Source: Rachicladosporium sp. CCFEE 5018 (taxonomy: Eukaryota > Ascomycota > Dothideomycetes > Cladosporiales > Cladosporiaceae). From it: a stretch of DNA of 64,000 nt. The stretch lies in assembly GCA_002077045.2 (NCBI GenBank), contig KZ111144.1, positions 1,151,865-1,215,864 on the forward strand, written 5' to 3'. Below the pieces are notes generated by a model. It was not told the DNA's origin. It searched no databases and saw only the letters and a list, made by a program, of their open reading frames with translations. The position numbers and the translations under genes are program-made. Below are positions 1-9,991 of the stretch, piece after piece; position 1 is the stretch's first letter; each line of letters starts with the position of its first letter.

Positions 1-2
1 AA

Positions 3-239
3 GCCGCGGACGTTACTCCGGGGCATCAAAAGCAAAACAAGCCGTGGACGTGACTCCAGGGCACTACTACGAACGGTACAACAAGCCGCGGACGTTACTC
101 CGGGGCATCAAAAGTGAAAACAGCCGTGGACGTGACTCCAGGGCACTGATTAGAAATGTGAAACAAGCCGTGGACGTTACTCCAGGGCATCAAAAGAAAA
201 TCCAACACAGTGAAACAGCCGCACCATTACTCCGAGGGC
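3..239 (+). repeat. Hairpin-repeat cluster 1 (six copies)
   Basis: Copies of a 22-nt element start at 3, 41, 84, 123, 167 and 218 (the last degenerate), separated by A-rich spacers so the period is 38-51 nt. Form: GCCGYGGA, six loop bases, TCCRGGGC. The two halves pair over eight positions with one G-G mismatch. Copies at 3 and 84 have C/G at the variable pair; those at 41, 123 and 167 have T/A. The cluster lies directly downstream of the DEAH helicase stop (minus strand), and the last copy overlaps that stop codon. Confidence 0.9.
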
Positions 240-2480
240 GCCGATGGTGTTGTGAGCGAAGGCATGGAGGTCCGAAGCAGAGACTCGGGCAACTTGGTCA
301 TCACCATCATGCGCTCGACGAGGGCATTGGTGACAAAGTCAGTGTCTGCGAGGTTGCGTTCACCCGGTCCGCGAGGCGAGGCCCATAGGATTATGTCCAG
401 TGGTATGGGCGTCACGAGTCTGAGCTGACCTCCGGCGTAGTTCTCGTTGTAGACGATCCACTGCTCCTTGAGATCGGGCTGGCAGCTACCTTGGTACAGG
501 CTGCACGGGAGATCGGTGCGCATTGTTCGCCACGTTTGACCGCGCTCATCGCTGGGATCACGCATCGCTATGCGTAGGCGATTGGCGTTAGCTAGCGCAC
601 AGAGGATCCGTATGTAGAGCTTGGAGTCCTTGAGCCCAATGGCGGTGTCTTGCCAGCCACACTTGTCCATCAGCACCTTGAGCAGCTGTTTGCGGAGGGC
701 GTCGGCGGCTCGGAGTACGCTACCCTTCAGAACATGTTGCCGGAGGAAGGCATCGGCGGTACCGAGTCTGGATTCGTTTCTCCAGGCAAGGTACATGTTG
801 AGGTACATGATATGATCACCTCGGTCTTGTCGAAAGAAGATCTTGCCTTCCCTCTGCTTGCGACCCTGCTCCTCGTTGTTCGTCGGAAGGAAAACATCAT
901 CGCCGTCGATCGACTCGAGCATCGCGACTAGCGAGAGTGCCTCGTCTTGGCACCCGGTGTGCTGGCCTTCTAAAAGCAACGTTACATTGTAGACGTTGCA
1001 CGGGAGGTGTGAAAGCTTGAACCCGTTGGGCTCAACCTGCAAGCCAGTCACCCTGCCAGTCTTGATGGCACCAAAGGCCTTCAAGATCTCGAGGGCTTTA
1101 CCGACTGTCTCTGGTGCCGGCGGATCCATATACTCGAAGTCGATGGGATTATGACGCAAGACCAGGAGATCCAGACACTCCGTGACCATATCGCCGTTTT
1201 GTATGGCTGGCACAGAGTGTAGCGAAGTCCGCTCCACGAAGTCCTTCTGCGTCGACATGCGATAACATACCCCGTTTCGCGTGCGACCAGCTCTGCCGGC
1301 ACGCTGACTAGCGACGGCCTCGCTTGCAAGCTGCGGTTGCAGGATCCACGACTCGGTCTCGGGATTCCAGATCTTCGTGTTGACCAGGCCAGAGTCGATG
1401 ACTATACTCACTCGGGAGAATGTGATCGAGGTCTCTGCAATATTGGTCGCGATGATGACCTTTCGCCCTGGCTTGCCGTATCGAGGTGGTGGCGCCTGTG
1501 ACATGATGGCGCGATCCTGGTCCTCGGAAGGGAGTGAGCCATACAATGGCCATAGCTCCAGCTCACCAGCCTCATGGGGCTGGAAGATTGGTCGCTGATG
1601 CGCGTGGCCTTTCAGCATCTTCCGAATGTTATAGATGATGCCGTTGATCATCCCAATGCCCGGCACGAAGACCAAGATATTGCCCGGACGCTCGGTGCGA
1701 TGCGCCTGCAGGATGGTCTTTATAATGACCTCCTGGACTGCCTTATCACCTTCAGGCCTTTTCTTCAAGTATTTGATGGCCACATCGAATTGCCGGCCCT
1801 GCACTTTCTCAACTACCGAACCAGAAAAGAAGCTCTGAAAGCGAGCGGAGTCGATCGTGGCACTCATGATGATGATCTTGAGGCTGCCCCTTTGCTTCAC
1901 TACCCATCTCAGATGACCGAGTAGCAGATCGGTCGATATGGTGTGTTGATGCGCTTCATCAATCACAACGATATGATATGCCGAGAGTAGTGGGTCCGTT
2001 TTGGCCTGTACGAACAATGCGCCATCGGTCACGACTTGGAGTAACGTCGTGCCATCGCTAAGGTACAGGCCTCGACGACAAAGGCCAATAACACCGGGAA
2101 GGGACACGTCCAGCAACTCTGCAAGCCGGTATGCGATCTGGACAATGTCAGTCTAAACCCTCTTGATATGGACGAACATGCTGGTGTACCGAATCCGCTG
2201 TGATGCGGCGGTTCTGCGTAAGTGCGATCTTCTGACCCGGGGGAAGATCGTTCAAAAACGCTTTCGGCACTTGAGTCGTTTTGCCGGAACCAGTCTCGCT
2301 CACGAGAATCATTATCTGCTTCTTCAGCAGCACTTCGCGAAGGTGCTGAAGGCTTTTGGTGACCGGCAGGTCTTGCGCCTTTCTCAACTGTATCCAATAG
2401 TTGTCGCTAAATGGCTGGCCGTTTTTGAACGCATTCGTTTTTGGCCCAGGTAGCCCAGCGGAAAGGTCGGAGGAAGACAT
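227..2480 (-). CDS. DEAH-box RNA helicase, Prp43-like (left copy)
   Basis: ATP-dependent RNA helicase of the DEAH/RHA family; 737 aa from exons 2480-2178 and 2137-227. Motif I SETGSGKTTQ lies near residues 61-70, VIDEAH near 159-164, then MSAT, TNIAETSITF and QRAGRAGR, followed by the HA2 and OB-fold region. The ATG at 2480 was chosen because the reading frame further upstream is not conserved with the other arm. The intron is only 40 nt (2138-2177, phase 0) with a CTGAC branch site. Length and motif set resemble Prp43 (ribosome biogenesis, spliceosome disassembly) but divergence is high, so the exact subfamily is open. The stop codon lies inside a hairpin-repeat copy. Confidence 0.88.
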
Positions 2481-3729
2481 CGTATAGTATATTATAGAAA
2501 TTTGAGTGGTAAGAATAGTGGTAAGAATAGTAGATTGCACTAGTAGATGGCGAGACAAATGTTGAAGATGGTAAAAGATACTACACGCGTCGGCGAGGTT
2601 CACATTCGTGTATTTGCGGCGATAATATGCCAAGCAACCTTGTTATGTAAGCTCGTCGCAGACTCGCCGTACCTACATGTAGCTACAATGTACGCAAGAT
2701 ATTATGGTCGTCAAGTCCACCTGCAGCAACTCCATAACTCCCATCACGTTGCAGTGATACTCGCGTTCCAAGCTCAGATGACACTCTTGTCCAGTCCTTG
2801 CCTCTCACGACTCTCCTCATGAGTCTTCCTCTCAAGGTCTATAGCGCTCGTGTCGACAATCAATTCCATACTCCACCATGACCATCGTTACTGGCCAATA
2901 CGGGTATCCTTCGACGCAATCACTACTGACAGCCACGCATCAACGACACCTATAGTCGTATGCATTAGCGTCGAGTGGAGAACTGGCTTTGACTACTATG
3001 ACATGCGCCCGGAGGTCTCACGGCCGCCCCTCTGATGCGGTGAACATGGCGCCAATGAAAGCGGCGGTAGAGCGGTGGCTTCGCTAACCCCTTGCACTAC
3101 GCTCGAGCATCGACGGATCCACCCAGCTTCTTGCTCTCCTCCTCACCATCGAAAAACACCAAGGGCTGCGCCATCCTCAAATCTCCGCGTTCACAGAGAA
3201 CTCTCGCGATCTCAGCATACGTCTCATACTGCAAACACGCCGCCGCAGGGCATTGGAAGAGGTGCTGTGAGCAGGGCAAGCTGTGGGAATTGCGCGTCTG
3301 CTGTTGGGAAGGAGGTTATACCGGTCTCGGCCAGCAGTGATTGCCGTGAAGAGAGGCGGCCCTGGAACTCGAACAAGCCAAAGACGATGGCCGCCAGCTG
3401 GCTCTGCTCTACGGAGAGAGCTCTGCGATCGTTTCGGGGAATAACGCCAAGTGCTCGAGTAATAGACCAACGGTGATCATGCATTCGCCCGTCGGCAGAC
3501 ATATTCCGAATATCTTTGCGTCAGCGAACACTGTTGCAATCAGTCTCAAGTCTCAATCTCCACGTGATTCCTTGCTGCTCTACAATCCAACCTATCGTTC
3601 GGGCCAGCCCGACTTGCATCGCCGCTATCTGGGCAGTCGGGTACCTCGGCCGCGACTGGAGAAATTCTACTACCGATCCTAGACCCTTGATGAGGACGTA
3701 TAGTGAAGTTGCACACTTGAGCTGAGCTT
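2481..3729. other. Intergenic region with a possible decayed minus-strand frame
   Basis: Upstream region of the DEAH helicase. Between about 3097 and 3560 the minus strand gives protein-like stretches in two frames separated by stops. The mirror region (about 50940-51320) has the same stretches, including a shared internal stop. I could not assign a family; a long-dead gene is the likeliest reading. Nothing else supportable is seen. Confidence 0.35.
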
Positions 3730-3758
3730 CAGCCAGACATGATCAAAACGCTCCGGTT

Positions 3759-5330
3759 TTGACGACTCTGCCTGCACCAAGAGACACACTGCCGGCCAGC
3801 GAAAACCAGCAAGTACTGAAACCGCAAGAGACGAATTGCAAAGAGACGCAGTTGATTTTGCTGCAGCAGCGAACCGGAGAATTCAGAATTGTTGCGTCTA
3901 GACATCTGATCGAGCAGCAGAGCACAATTGAACGCTCGCCGAAGTTGAACGAGCTTCCTCAAATGCTACTGCCTCTGTCCAGTGTTGAGATTCCCTTGAA
4001 CAGTCCTGAATGCCAGTCTCTCTCTGATCATATAATCTTCGCAGATGAAGCACGTTGCAGTTGGCGTGCTCAAATTCGTCTCCTACGTCGATTTCAATGC
4101 AGCAGACGACAGAGAGCTTGCTGACAACAACTACAAGTTTCGGCGAATTTCTTGGCCTGTCCGCTCCTCGGATGTCCTGACGACTGCCACGATCGGTCAC
4201 ACACTCTCAGCCAACTACCTCTGAATCGGAAAACCCTGCGCCGACGATACATCTCCCAGAATGAGCACTCCCCGTCATCTGGCCATATCTCCTCGACCCT
4301 ATGTACGCCCTCACGCAAGAGGCCCGTGGCTGTGACGCTTCTCAGTGCGATCATTCGCTGGCTGGTTCATTCCAGTCTCAATACATCGAGCCAAGGGAGG
4401 ACCGTCTCGCAAGCCCGTGCACTATAAGATAGTCTCTTGAAGGGCCACTCACTGTGGCAAATAATGCCAACTTGCTTCTCAACAATCGGCTGCCTTTCGT
4501 AGCGAGCAAGGACCACTCGTCGCGCCCAAGGATCAGCGCGCTCTGGCCAACAGTCGACATGAGAAGTACTTCACGAGCGATGGTGATCATTCGCCCAACA
4601 GCGATCATCTGGCCCACATCAACGCCTTCACTGCGCTACGTGCGACATTCGTCGGCCGCGGCGTCAACGCTACTTTCCGTCTGAGCAATGACAATCTCCT
4701 GCACTTCGGGTCCTTCAAGACGTGCATGCAGAATGCAGAGCAGATCGAGAACATCCTCGTTGAGCCTGCTTTCCATCTAAGCAAAGAGAACCTCCTGCAC
4801 TTCGAATCCTTCAAGACGTGCACGCAGAATGCAGAACAGATCGAGAACGACCTCGTTGAAGCTAGTCTCATCTCGTGCCTATCCTTATTGACTGGGTTGA
4901 AGTATTGCACGGACCATCGACTCTGATCCGAATCTGGCTGAGTGTGTACTCCTTGATGGTCTCCAGCCCAGTCTGGCCGTCAAGGGCAACAAGGACGCCT
5001 TTCCGCACCTCTTCAAAGTGCATGTTTCTGCTACATCCCGACTCGAGGAACGCACGCAACAGCAAGGTCTCCCCTTCCGACGCAGGGGTGTTGTTCACGT
5101 ACACCACACTTGTACATCCGGACAGGGCGATGCGCTAGTGATTCGCGATTCCACGAACGTCATTGCGATGCAGGCCGTCCTCGTTGGCGCTCGTGTCGTC
5201 CTAATAAAACGCAATGTACTGTTCATCCGCGATACTTCGGAGGCCACCACGCCGTCTCGTCCTGACATTGGCGATGTGCTCTTCATCCGCGACACCTCGG
5301 AGGTACGTTGCAAGCTTTACTCTTGGTAGT
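3759..5330 (+). pseudogene. Dead DExH-box helicase (left copy)
   Basis: Broken relative of DHX36/DHX57-type helicases. At 4454-4500 a PLTVANNANLLLN...PFVA segment matches the helicase-associated region. A different frame (about 4500-4860) reads SDHLAHINAFTAL and then the ratchet-like LLHFGSFKT...QIENILVE segment. Positions 4945-5190 match the C-terminal OB-fold, including a RDSTNV signature. Frame changes and stops interrupt it throughout, and the whole RecA1 region present as a remnant in the other arm is missing here (breakpoint near 4035). The segment at 4681-4867 is tandemly duplicated. Family assignment comes from remembered conserved segments and is moderately secure. Confidence 0.6.
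4681..4867 (+). repeat. 96-nt intragenic tandem duplication, two units
   Basis: Two adjacent units with a 96-nt (32-codon) period inside the dead helicase, each encoding a variant of NLLHFGSFKTCMQNAEQIEN. A normal helicase of this family carries the segment once. The mirror arm has four units. Confidence 0.8.
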
Positions 5331-6517
5331 CCTCCAGTCATGCAGGCCATCACAGCATTGCTCCTCAACGGCAGTCGATTATGGAGATCTTTGGAGAGGA
5401 GAACAAACCACGGACTGCGAAGAAGGTGACGGAGGGCAGCGATGCGCTGTATCTCATGTATGCATACAGGCGCTGCCAGGGCACTATGGCAGTGGAACAT
5501 TGTGCACGTGTAGGTGATAGTTGGGAAGGACAAGGAACGAGACGGATCAGACAGGCGGCGTCGGGAGGACAAGGAAGCCGGAAGATCAGGCAGATGCCAC
5601 TCGGGGAAGACAAGCGGAGCGCAAGACCGGAGAGGCAGGACTGGAGTGGACAGGAGAAGAGCTGGGTCGAGCGGTGCCTTCGTCAAGGTGCTCGCTGCAC
5701 AAGGTGATCAGCTTCGAAAAGCTGCGCAACACAGTTTGGCGGGACCGAAGGAAGCATGTGCGCCAAGCAAAGCCGTCAATGTAGCAGTATCTCATCGACA
5801 GCGCTCCAGGCCAACGTGTGTAGAGTCATTCCGGGAGTAAGGTGCGACATTTTGGAGGGTCGTCGCAGATGATGATGCAGGGGGACAAACGTTGCGGAAA
5901 TCAGCGTACATGACTTTGTCCATGATTGTAGAGCCGCACAGCGACACCAGCGGCGTATCACGGCGGCGCGCTATCACGGCTGCCAAGAAGCTGGCAGCTC
6001 ACCAATCTCCGGGGTGTCAGCTTATAATGCGAGTGAATGCGGGTCTCATGCCTGCGCCAACATTTCGAAGTCACTGCACTCTCCAGTAGCTATTCGCGAA
6101 GTACCTCGTCCGCTTCGACCCAGCTCTGCGCCATAATTGCATCCTCATCCCTGGCCTCCTACACATGATGAGGGTAGTGCACGTGGATCGATGAATGCTC
6201 TTTCGTCATTCTCACATCAAGAAAAGATTGCCATCGGCGCAAATGGCGATAAGCCGCGCCGTTGGGGGTGCTGAAACAATGGTGAAGAGGGTTCATTGAA
6301 GCACTCAAGGAAAAGCTTTGGCAGCTGGCACTGTGTTCACCTCTCGACTCTTGATAGCAATTGATTACGGACAACTCGTCGACTCGAGACCTCGCTCGTA
6401 TACTTCATCGCTGAGTACATGTCGTCTTCGCGACTTTCAGCTTTGGCAAGGATCGGTAATAGAGTCCATTGGGTTTGGACAACAGCGTATTCGTATCATG
6501 TCAGCCATACCTCTGTC
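5331..6517. other. Arm-specific stretch without a convincing gene
   Basis: Together with the OB-fold remnant before it (from about 4930), this block has no counterpart I could align in the right arm, where 47573-48720 occupies the equivalent place. Several open frames exist on both strands, the longest a 161-codon minus frame at 5201-5686, but none shows a recognisable domain. Confidence 0.5.
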
Positions 6518-8125
6518 TCTAGCGTAGGGCTGCTCTAACACCAAGCACTCCAATATGAATCGCCTGTAGGCACGAGAAGCATCGCCCGCGCAGATGCGAC
6601 GCTGCTGCTACTCAGGCCTGCTTTACATATCAGCAGAAACACAGCATGTGTAGTGAGCTAAAGAAGGTCGACGGATTTACAGATGCTGGCTGGTAGTTCT
6701 GCACGTGCTGAAAGGAAGAGTCGCTTGCTGATTATCGTCATGCTACTGCTCTTACCGCGTCATAGCTATGTCCTCCGTAGCGGATAAGGCGCTTCTCTCC
6801 AATGCTGGAGCAATGTGCTCATTGTGCTGTGATCGGATCTGAGCTCGCGGAAGGACACATAGCCACAAGGCGAGCCAGACGTACGGAATTGAATCTAAAC
6901 CTAAGGGATTGCAGGCCGTAGAGCAAGTAATATGTTGTATGTGATGGCTGATGATGCAGTCCGGCATACGTAAAGAACTACGGTAAGTTCGCGGTCAAAG
7001 GTGTGTCTATAACAGACTACACCGAGCCCACAGTGGGGAAGGACTGATACAAATATACGGATGCATCACCGAGAAGTATCAGCACATCTACGTCGCGGTG
7101 GGTTAGTGTAGTGGTATCAGCACGTGGTCGAATTAACAGTGGTCCATAACGCCTTAGTGAAATATCTTCGGCCCAGCCTTGAGCAATCAATGGTGAACCC
7201 CCACTTGTGTTCGCAGACCAAGGCGCGAGTTCGAATTTCGTATCCGCCATGACTTTTTCGAAGATCTGGACATCTTCAGAGGTGTGGATGGTGGCGAAAA
7301 GGATGAGCTTGCTGTATATGTTCCCGATTTGGAAGGAACGGACTTGGTGAAATTTTCGCATCCCACAGCTCGAATCTGCAACACTCACCACAACAAACAT
7401 CGTTACGCAACAAACTCATCAACATTCCCGCAGGTATTGGTCACGTCCTCGGAGCCCCACAAAATTGGGAGTGTATCCATCCCCGAACCTGCACCTACGG
7501 AGTTGCGTTGCACACCCGTGGGGTGGACTCCGCAATTCAAGCAGCCAACATTCGTCGCATAGAGCTGAATCACGATTCGTACAACCGAGTCACAGTGGTG
7601 GTAAGCGTATAGTCTTATTACTCGTATTCTCCAACTTGCACGGCTGCCCTCTGGCTTCCCCGATGCATGCACTGCACTCAAAGCCGTCACTACTTTACAG
7701 TTCTTACCACCATTGATGGACATGCTGTGGCCTGTGAGACTCGACAAGCACTGGGTCACGAAATTTGTTTCAGCAATTGAGAGATTCTCCTTGGTCCTCT
7801 CAAAAGCTACTGTTACTTCTCCGAAAGCCTGCTACTCAGTTGTACTCATTCAGGCACACCCACCACATCATATGTCGTGTGCACGGTGAACGAGAGACAA
7901 CCTCTACTCGGATGCTACCTTGTGCCGGGTTTGGCATCTTGTTTCTGCAGCTGAATGATTTTTGACTGGTGTACGTGGACAAGTCGGAGCACTACCTTGA
8001 CCTCAGGCCTTTGAAGAGCCGTAATCATTATAATAAGCGTTGCTACGTTACTCCCTTCGACTGCAATGCCGCGAGTCGAGGCTTGAGCAGTTACCGGCTG
8101 TGATGTTCGAGCCGCAGACGCCAAA
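6518..8125. other. Intergenic region upstream of the HET gene
   Basis: Homology with the right arm resumes here (counterpart about 45881-47572) at clearly lower identity than in genes. It contains one tRNA-like element at 7095-7247. Open frames at 7017-7400 and 7403-7759 are not preserved in the mirror arm and are probably not genes. Confidence 0.5.
7095..7247 (+). ncRNA. tRNA-like element with widely separated A and B boxes
   Basis: A D-arm/A-box-like stretch (TTAGTGTAGTGGTATCAGCAC) is followed by TGGTC. About 90 nt later come GACCA and a T-arm-like GCGAGTTCGAATTTCGT ending in ATCCGC. TGGTC and GACCA could form an anticodon stem closing over a very long intron, but the 5' acceptor strand pairs poorly with the 3' end. 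The mirror copy at 46842-46992 keeps the same layout. A degenerate tRNA or tRNA-derived element is more likely than a working tRNA. Confidence 0.35.
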
Positions 8126-9320
8126 ATGTGGCTCATCAACACCACATCTGGCGTCCTGACAGAGTTCGACAATGAAGATCCACCGATCTACGCAATCCTC
8201 TCCCATCGCTGGGGTGCTAAGGAGCAGGAACAGACATTCAAGGAGTATCGCAAAGGCCTGAAACAAGATACGTCTGGCCATTACAAGATCTTGAAGCTTC
8301 GGGAAATTGCTCTGGCAGATGGCTACGAATGGGTCTGGGTCGACAGCGCCTGCATTGACAAGCGATCTAGTGCTGAGCTGTCCGAAGCCATCAACTCCAT
8401 GTTTACGTGGTATCGCAACGCGGGAAAATGCTATGCACTCCTGAGCGACGTCGACAATGCAGACGAAGAGGCATGGAAGTCGAGGGACTCGTGGCTGGAC
8501 TCTCCAGGAACTATTAGCTGCGGCAGATGTGACCTTTCTTGACACTCACTGGAACCTCATTGGGACGAAGACTCACTTCGCAAGGGCTATCTGGATCATC
8601 ACTGGAATTCCAGAGTCTGTGCTTCTGGACCGCGTGTCGTATTTGCATTGGACCGTCGCTCAAAAGCTGTCGTGGGCAGCTGGCAGACGCACGAAGCGAA
8701 TCGAGGACCGCGCTTACTCTCTACTTGGACTGTTCCACATCAACATGCCTCTGCTCTATGGCGAAGGCCATAAAGCATTCAGAAGGCTGCAGATCGAGAT
8801 ATTACAGAAATACTCAGATGAGTCAATACTAGCCTGGCAACCGCCGTCGAGCCTTGCGAACATACCACACGAGGTACTAGCCTACAGTCCAGACGAGTTC
8901 GCAGGTTCTGCTGATATGGAGCCTTGCCTGCATCCAGACCACTTCGGCCCTGAGTCCCAAAGAATGCAGACAGAGCTTCGCGTTGAAGATCCCCCGAGGC
9001 CAACAAGCTGGGGCATCGAGTTTCGCTCCCATGCTCACAGGCTGAAGCCACTGACGGGGAAAACTATCGTCGTTGACGGACGACATCACCAGTTTCTGTA
9101 CGCTGTAACACTTACCGCTGCATGGGCCGGGAAGGTCCGAGAGCTGCCATGCGTGATCATTTTGGTTCAGAGTGGCCCAGCCGTACTGACTTACAAACGG
9201 TTGGCATGCTTACCCCTCAGTACTGAAGAGGCATTGCAGCTTCTGAGGGCACACTATGTTGTCGGCGAACGATTGATGGATCTGCGCTTCTATCTTCGGT
9301 ACGATGCCGACTTCGGGTGA
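8126..9320 (+). pseudogene. HET-domain protein gene, frameshifted (left copy)
   Basis: Heterokaryon-incompatibility (HET) family, which triggers cell death on fusion of unlike strains. The ATG at 8126 begins MWLIN; then come PPIYAILSHRWG, a VWVDSACIDK stretch and AINSMFTWYRNA. After about 8475 the frame is lost and the remainder (TRGWTLQELL, AYSLLGLF, MPLLYGEG) continues in the +1 frame to 9320. Compared with the right copy, 8 nt are missing between AWKS and RGW at about 8476-8483. No intron can explain the shift because conserved coding sequence abuts it on both sides. The right copy is broken at the same place by a different lesion. Confidence 0.85.
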
Positions 9321-9991
9321 CGTGACGGAGTCATCAACCGTACATATAATGCTTTTCTTGTATGGCGTATTCAAGGCTTGGAGTGTCTATAATGCCACAA
9401 GGCCTTGCTAGTCAGTCATGGATCCGAGCCCTTGCAATCATCTGCGCTGGGCCTTCGGGATCTGCCAAATACTGCCTCCGCTTTCCCAGAAGTTGGAAAG
9501 GTGGACGATGCTTTTGCCAGCCTTCTTGCAGCTGCGAAGCGTCATGTTACCGTGTCTATGAGCGCCCTCAGACTGGCAGGAAGCCCTGCTAGACAGACTG
9601 CTCTCTCTCAGAGGTTTTTGGTGACATATTCACTATTACAAGTATCTGTATAGTAGCATTGGAACGTCGATCAGGCTATTGGGGAAGCGAACGTATGTGC
9701 AATGATCACTTGAGTTTGATACGAGGGCTTGATTTGCTTTGCCAGTAGCATCTGGAGTGCAATGTATTGGCAGCATTGGGACACGTAGGTAGACCTGTAG
9801 TCGTCAGCACACATAATTCTGTTGAGAGTGGTCGTGGATCAAATTCCATCGTCACTTCATGTTCGTCTTCACACGACCGCGTTTAAACACATAATATGTA
9901 ACTGCGCGGAATCTTTCACAAGCAAAGGGTCCTGCGTGTCACAAGGATGTATTCGGGAAGCCATTGAGACGACACGTTGGCCAATCTCAAG
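9321..9991. other. Intergenic region, HET pseudogene to DML1
   Basis: About 670 nt that include the DML1 promoter. A frame at 9977 would add five residues to DML1, but the right arm starts at the conserved MHEIVTLQFG, so the ATG at 9992 is preferred. I see no gene here. Confidence 0.5.

Noticed and set aside
3..188. Regular short repeats with 15-30 nt spacers looking like a CRISPR array
   Set aside because: The host is fungal, spacers are A-rich and partly shared between copies, periods vary, the repeats covary as hairpins, and no cas genes occur.
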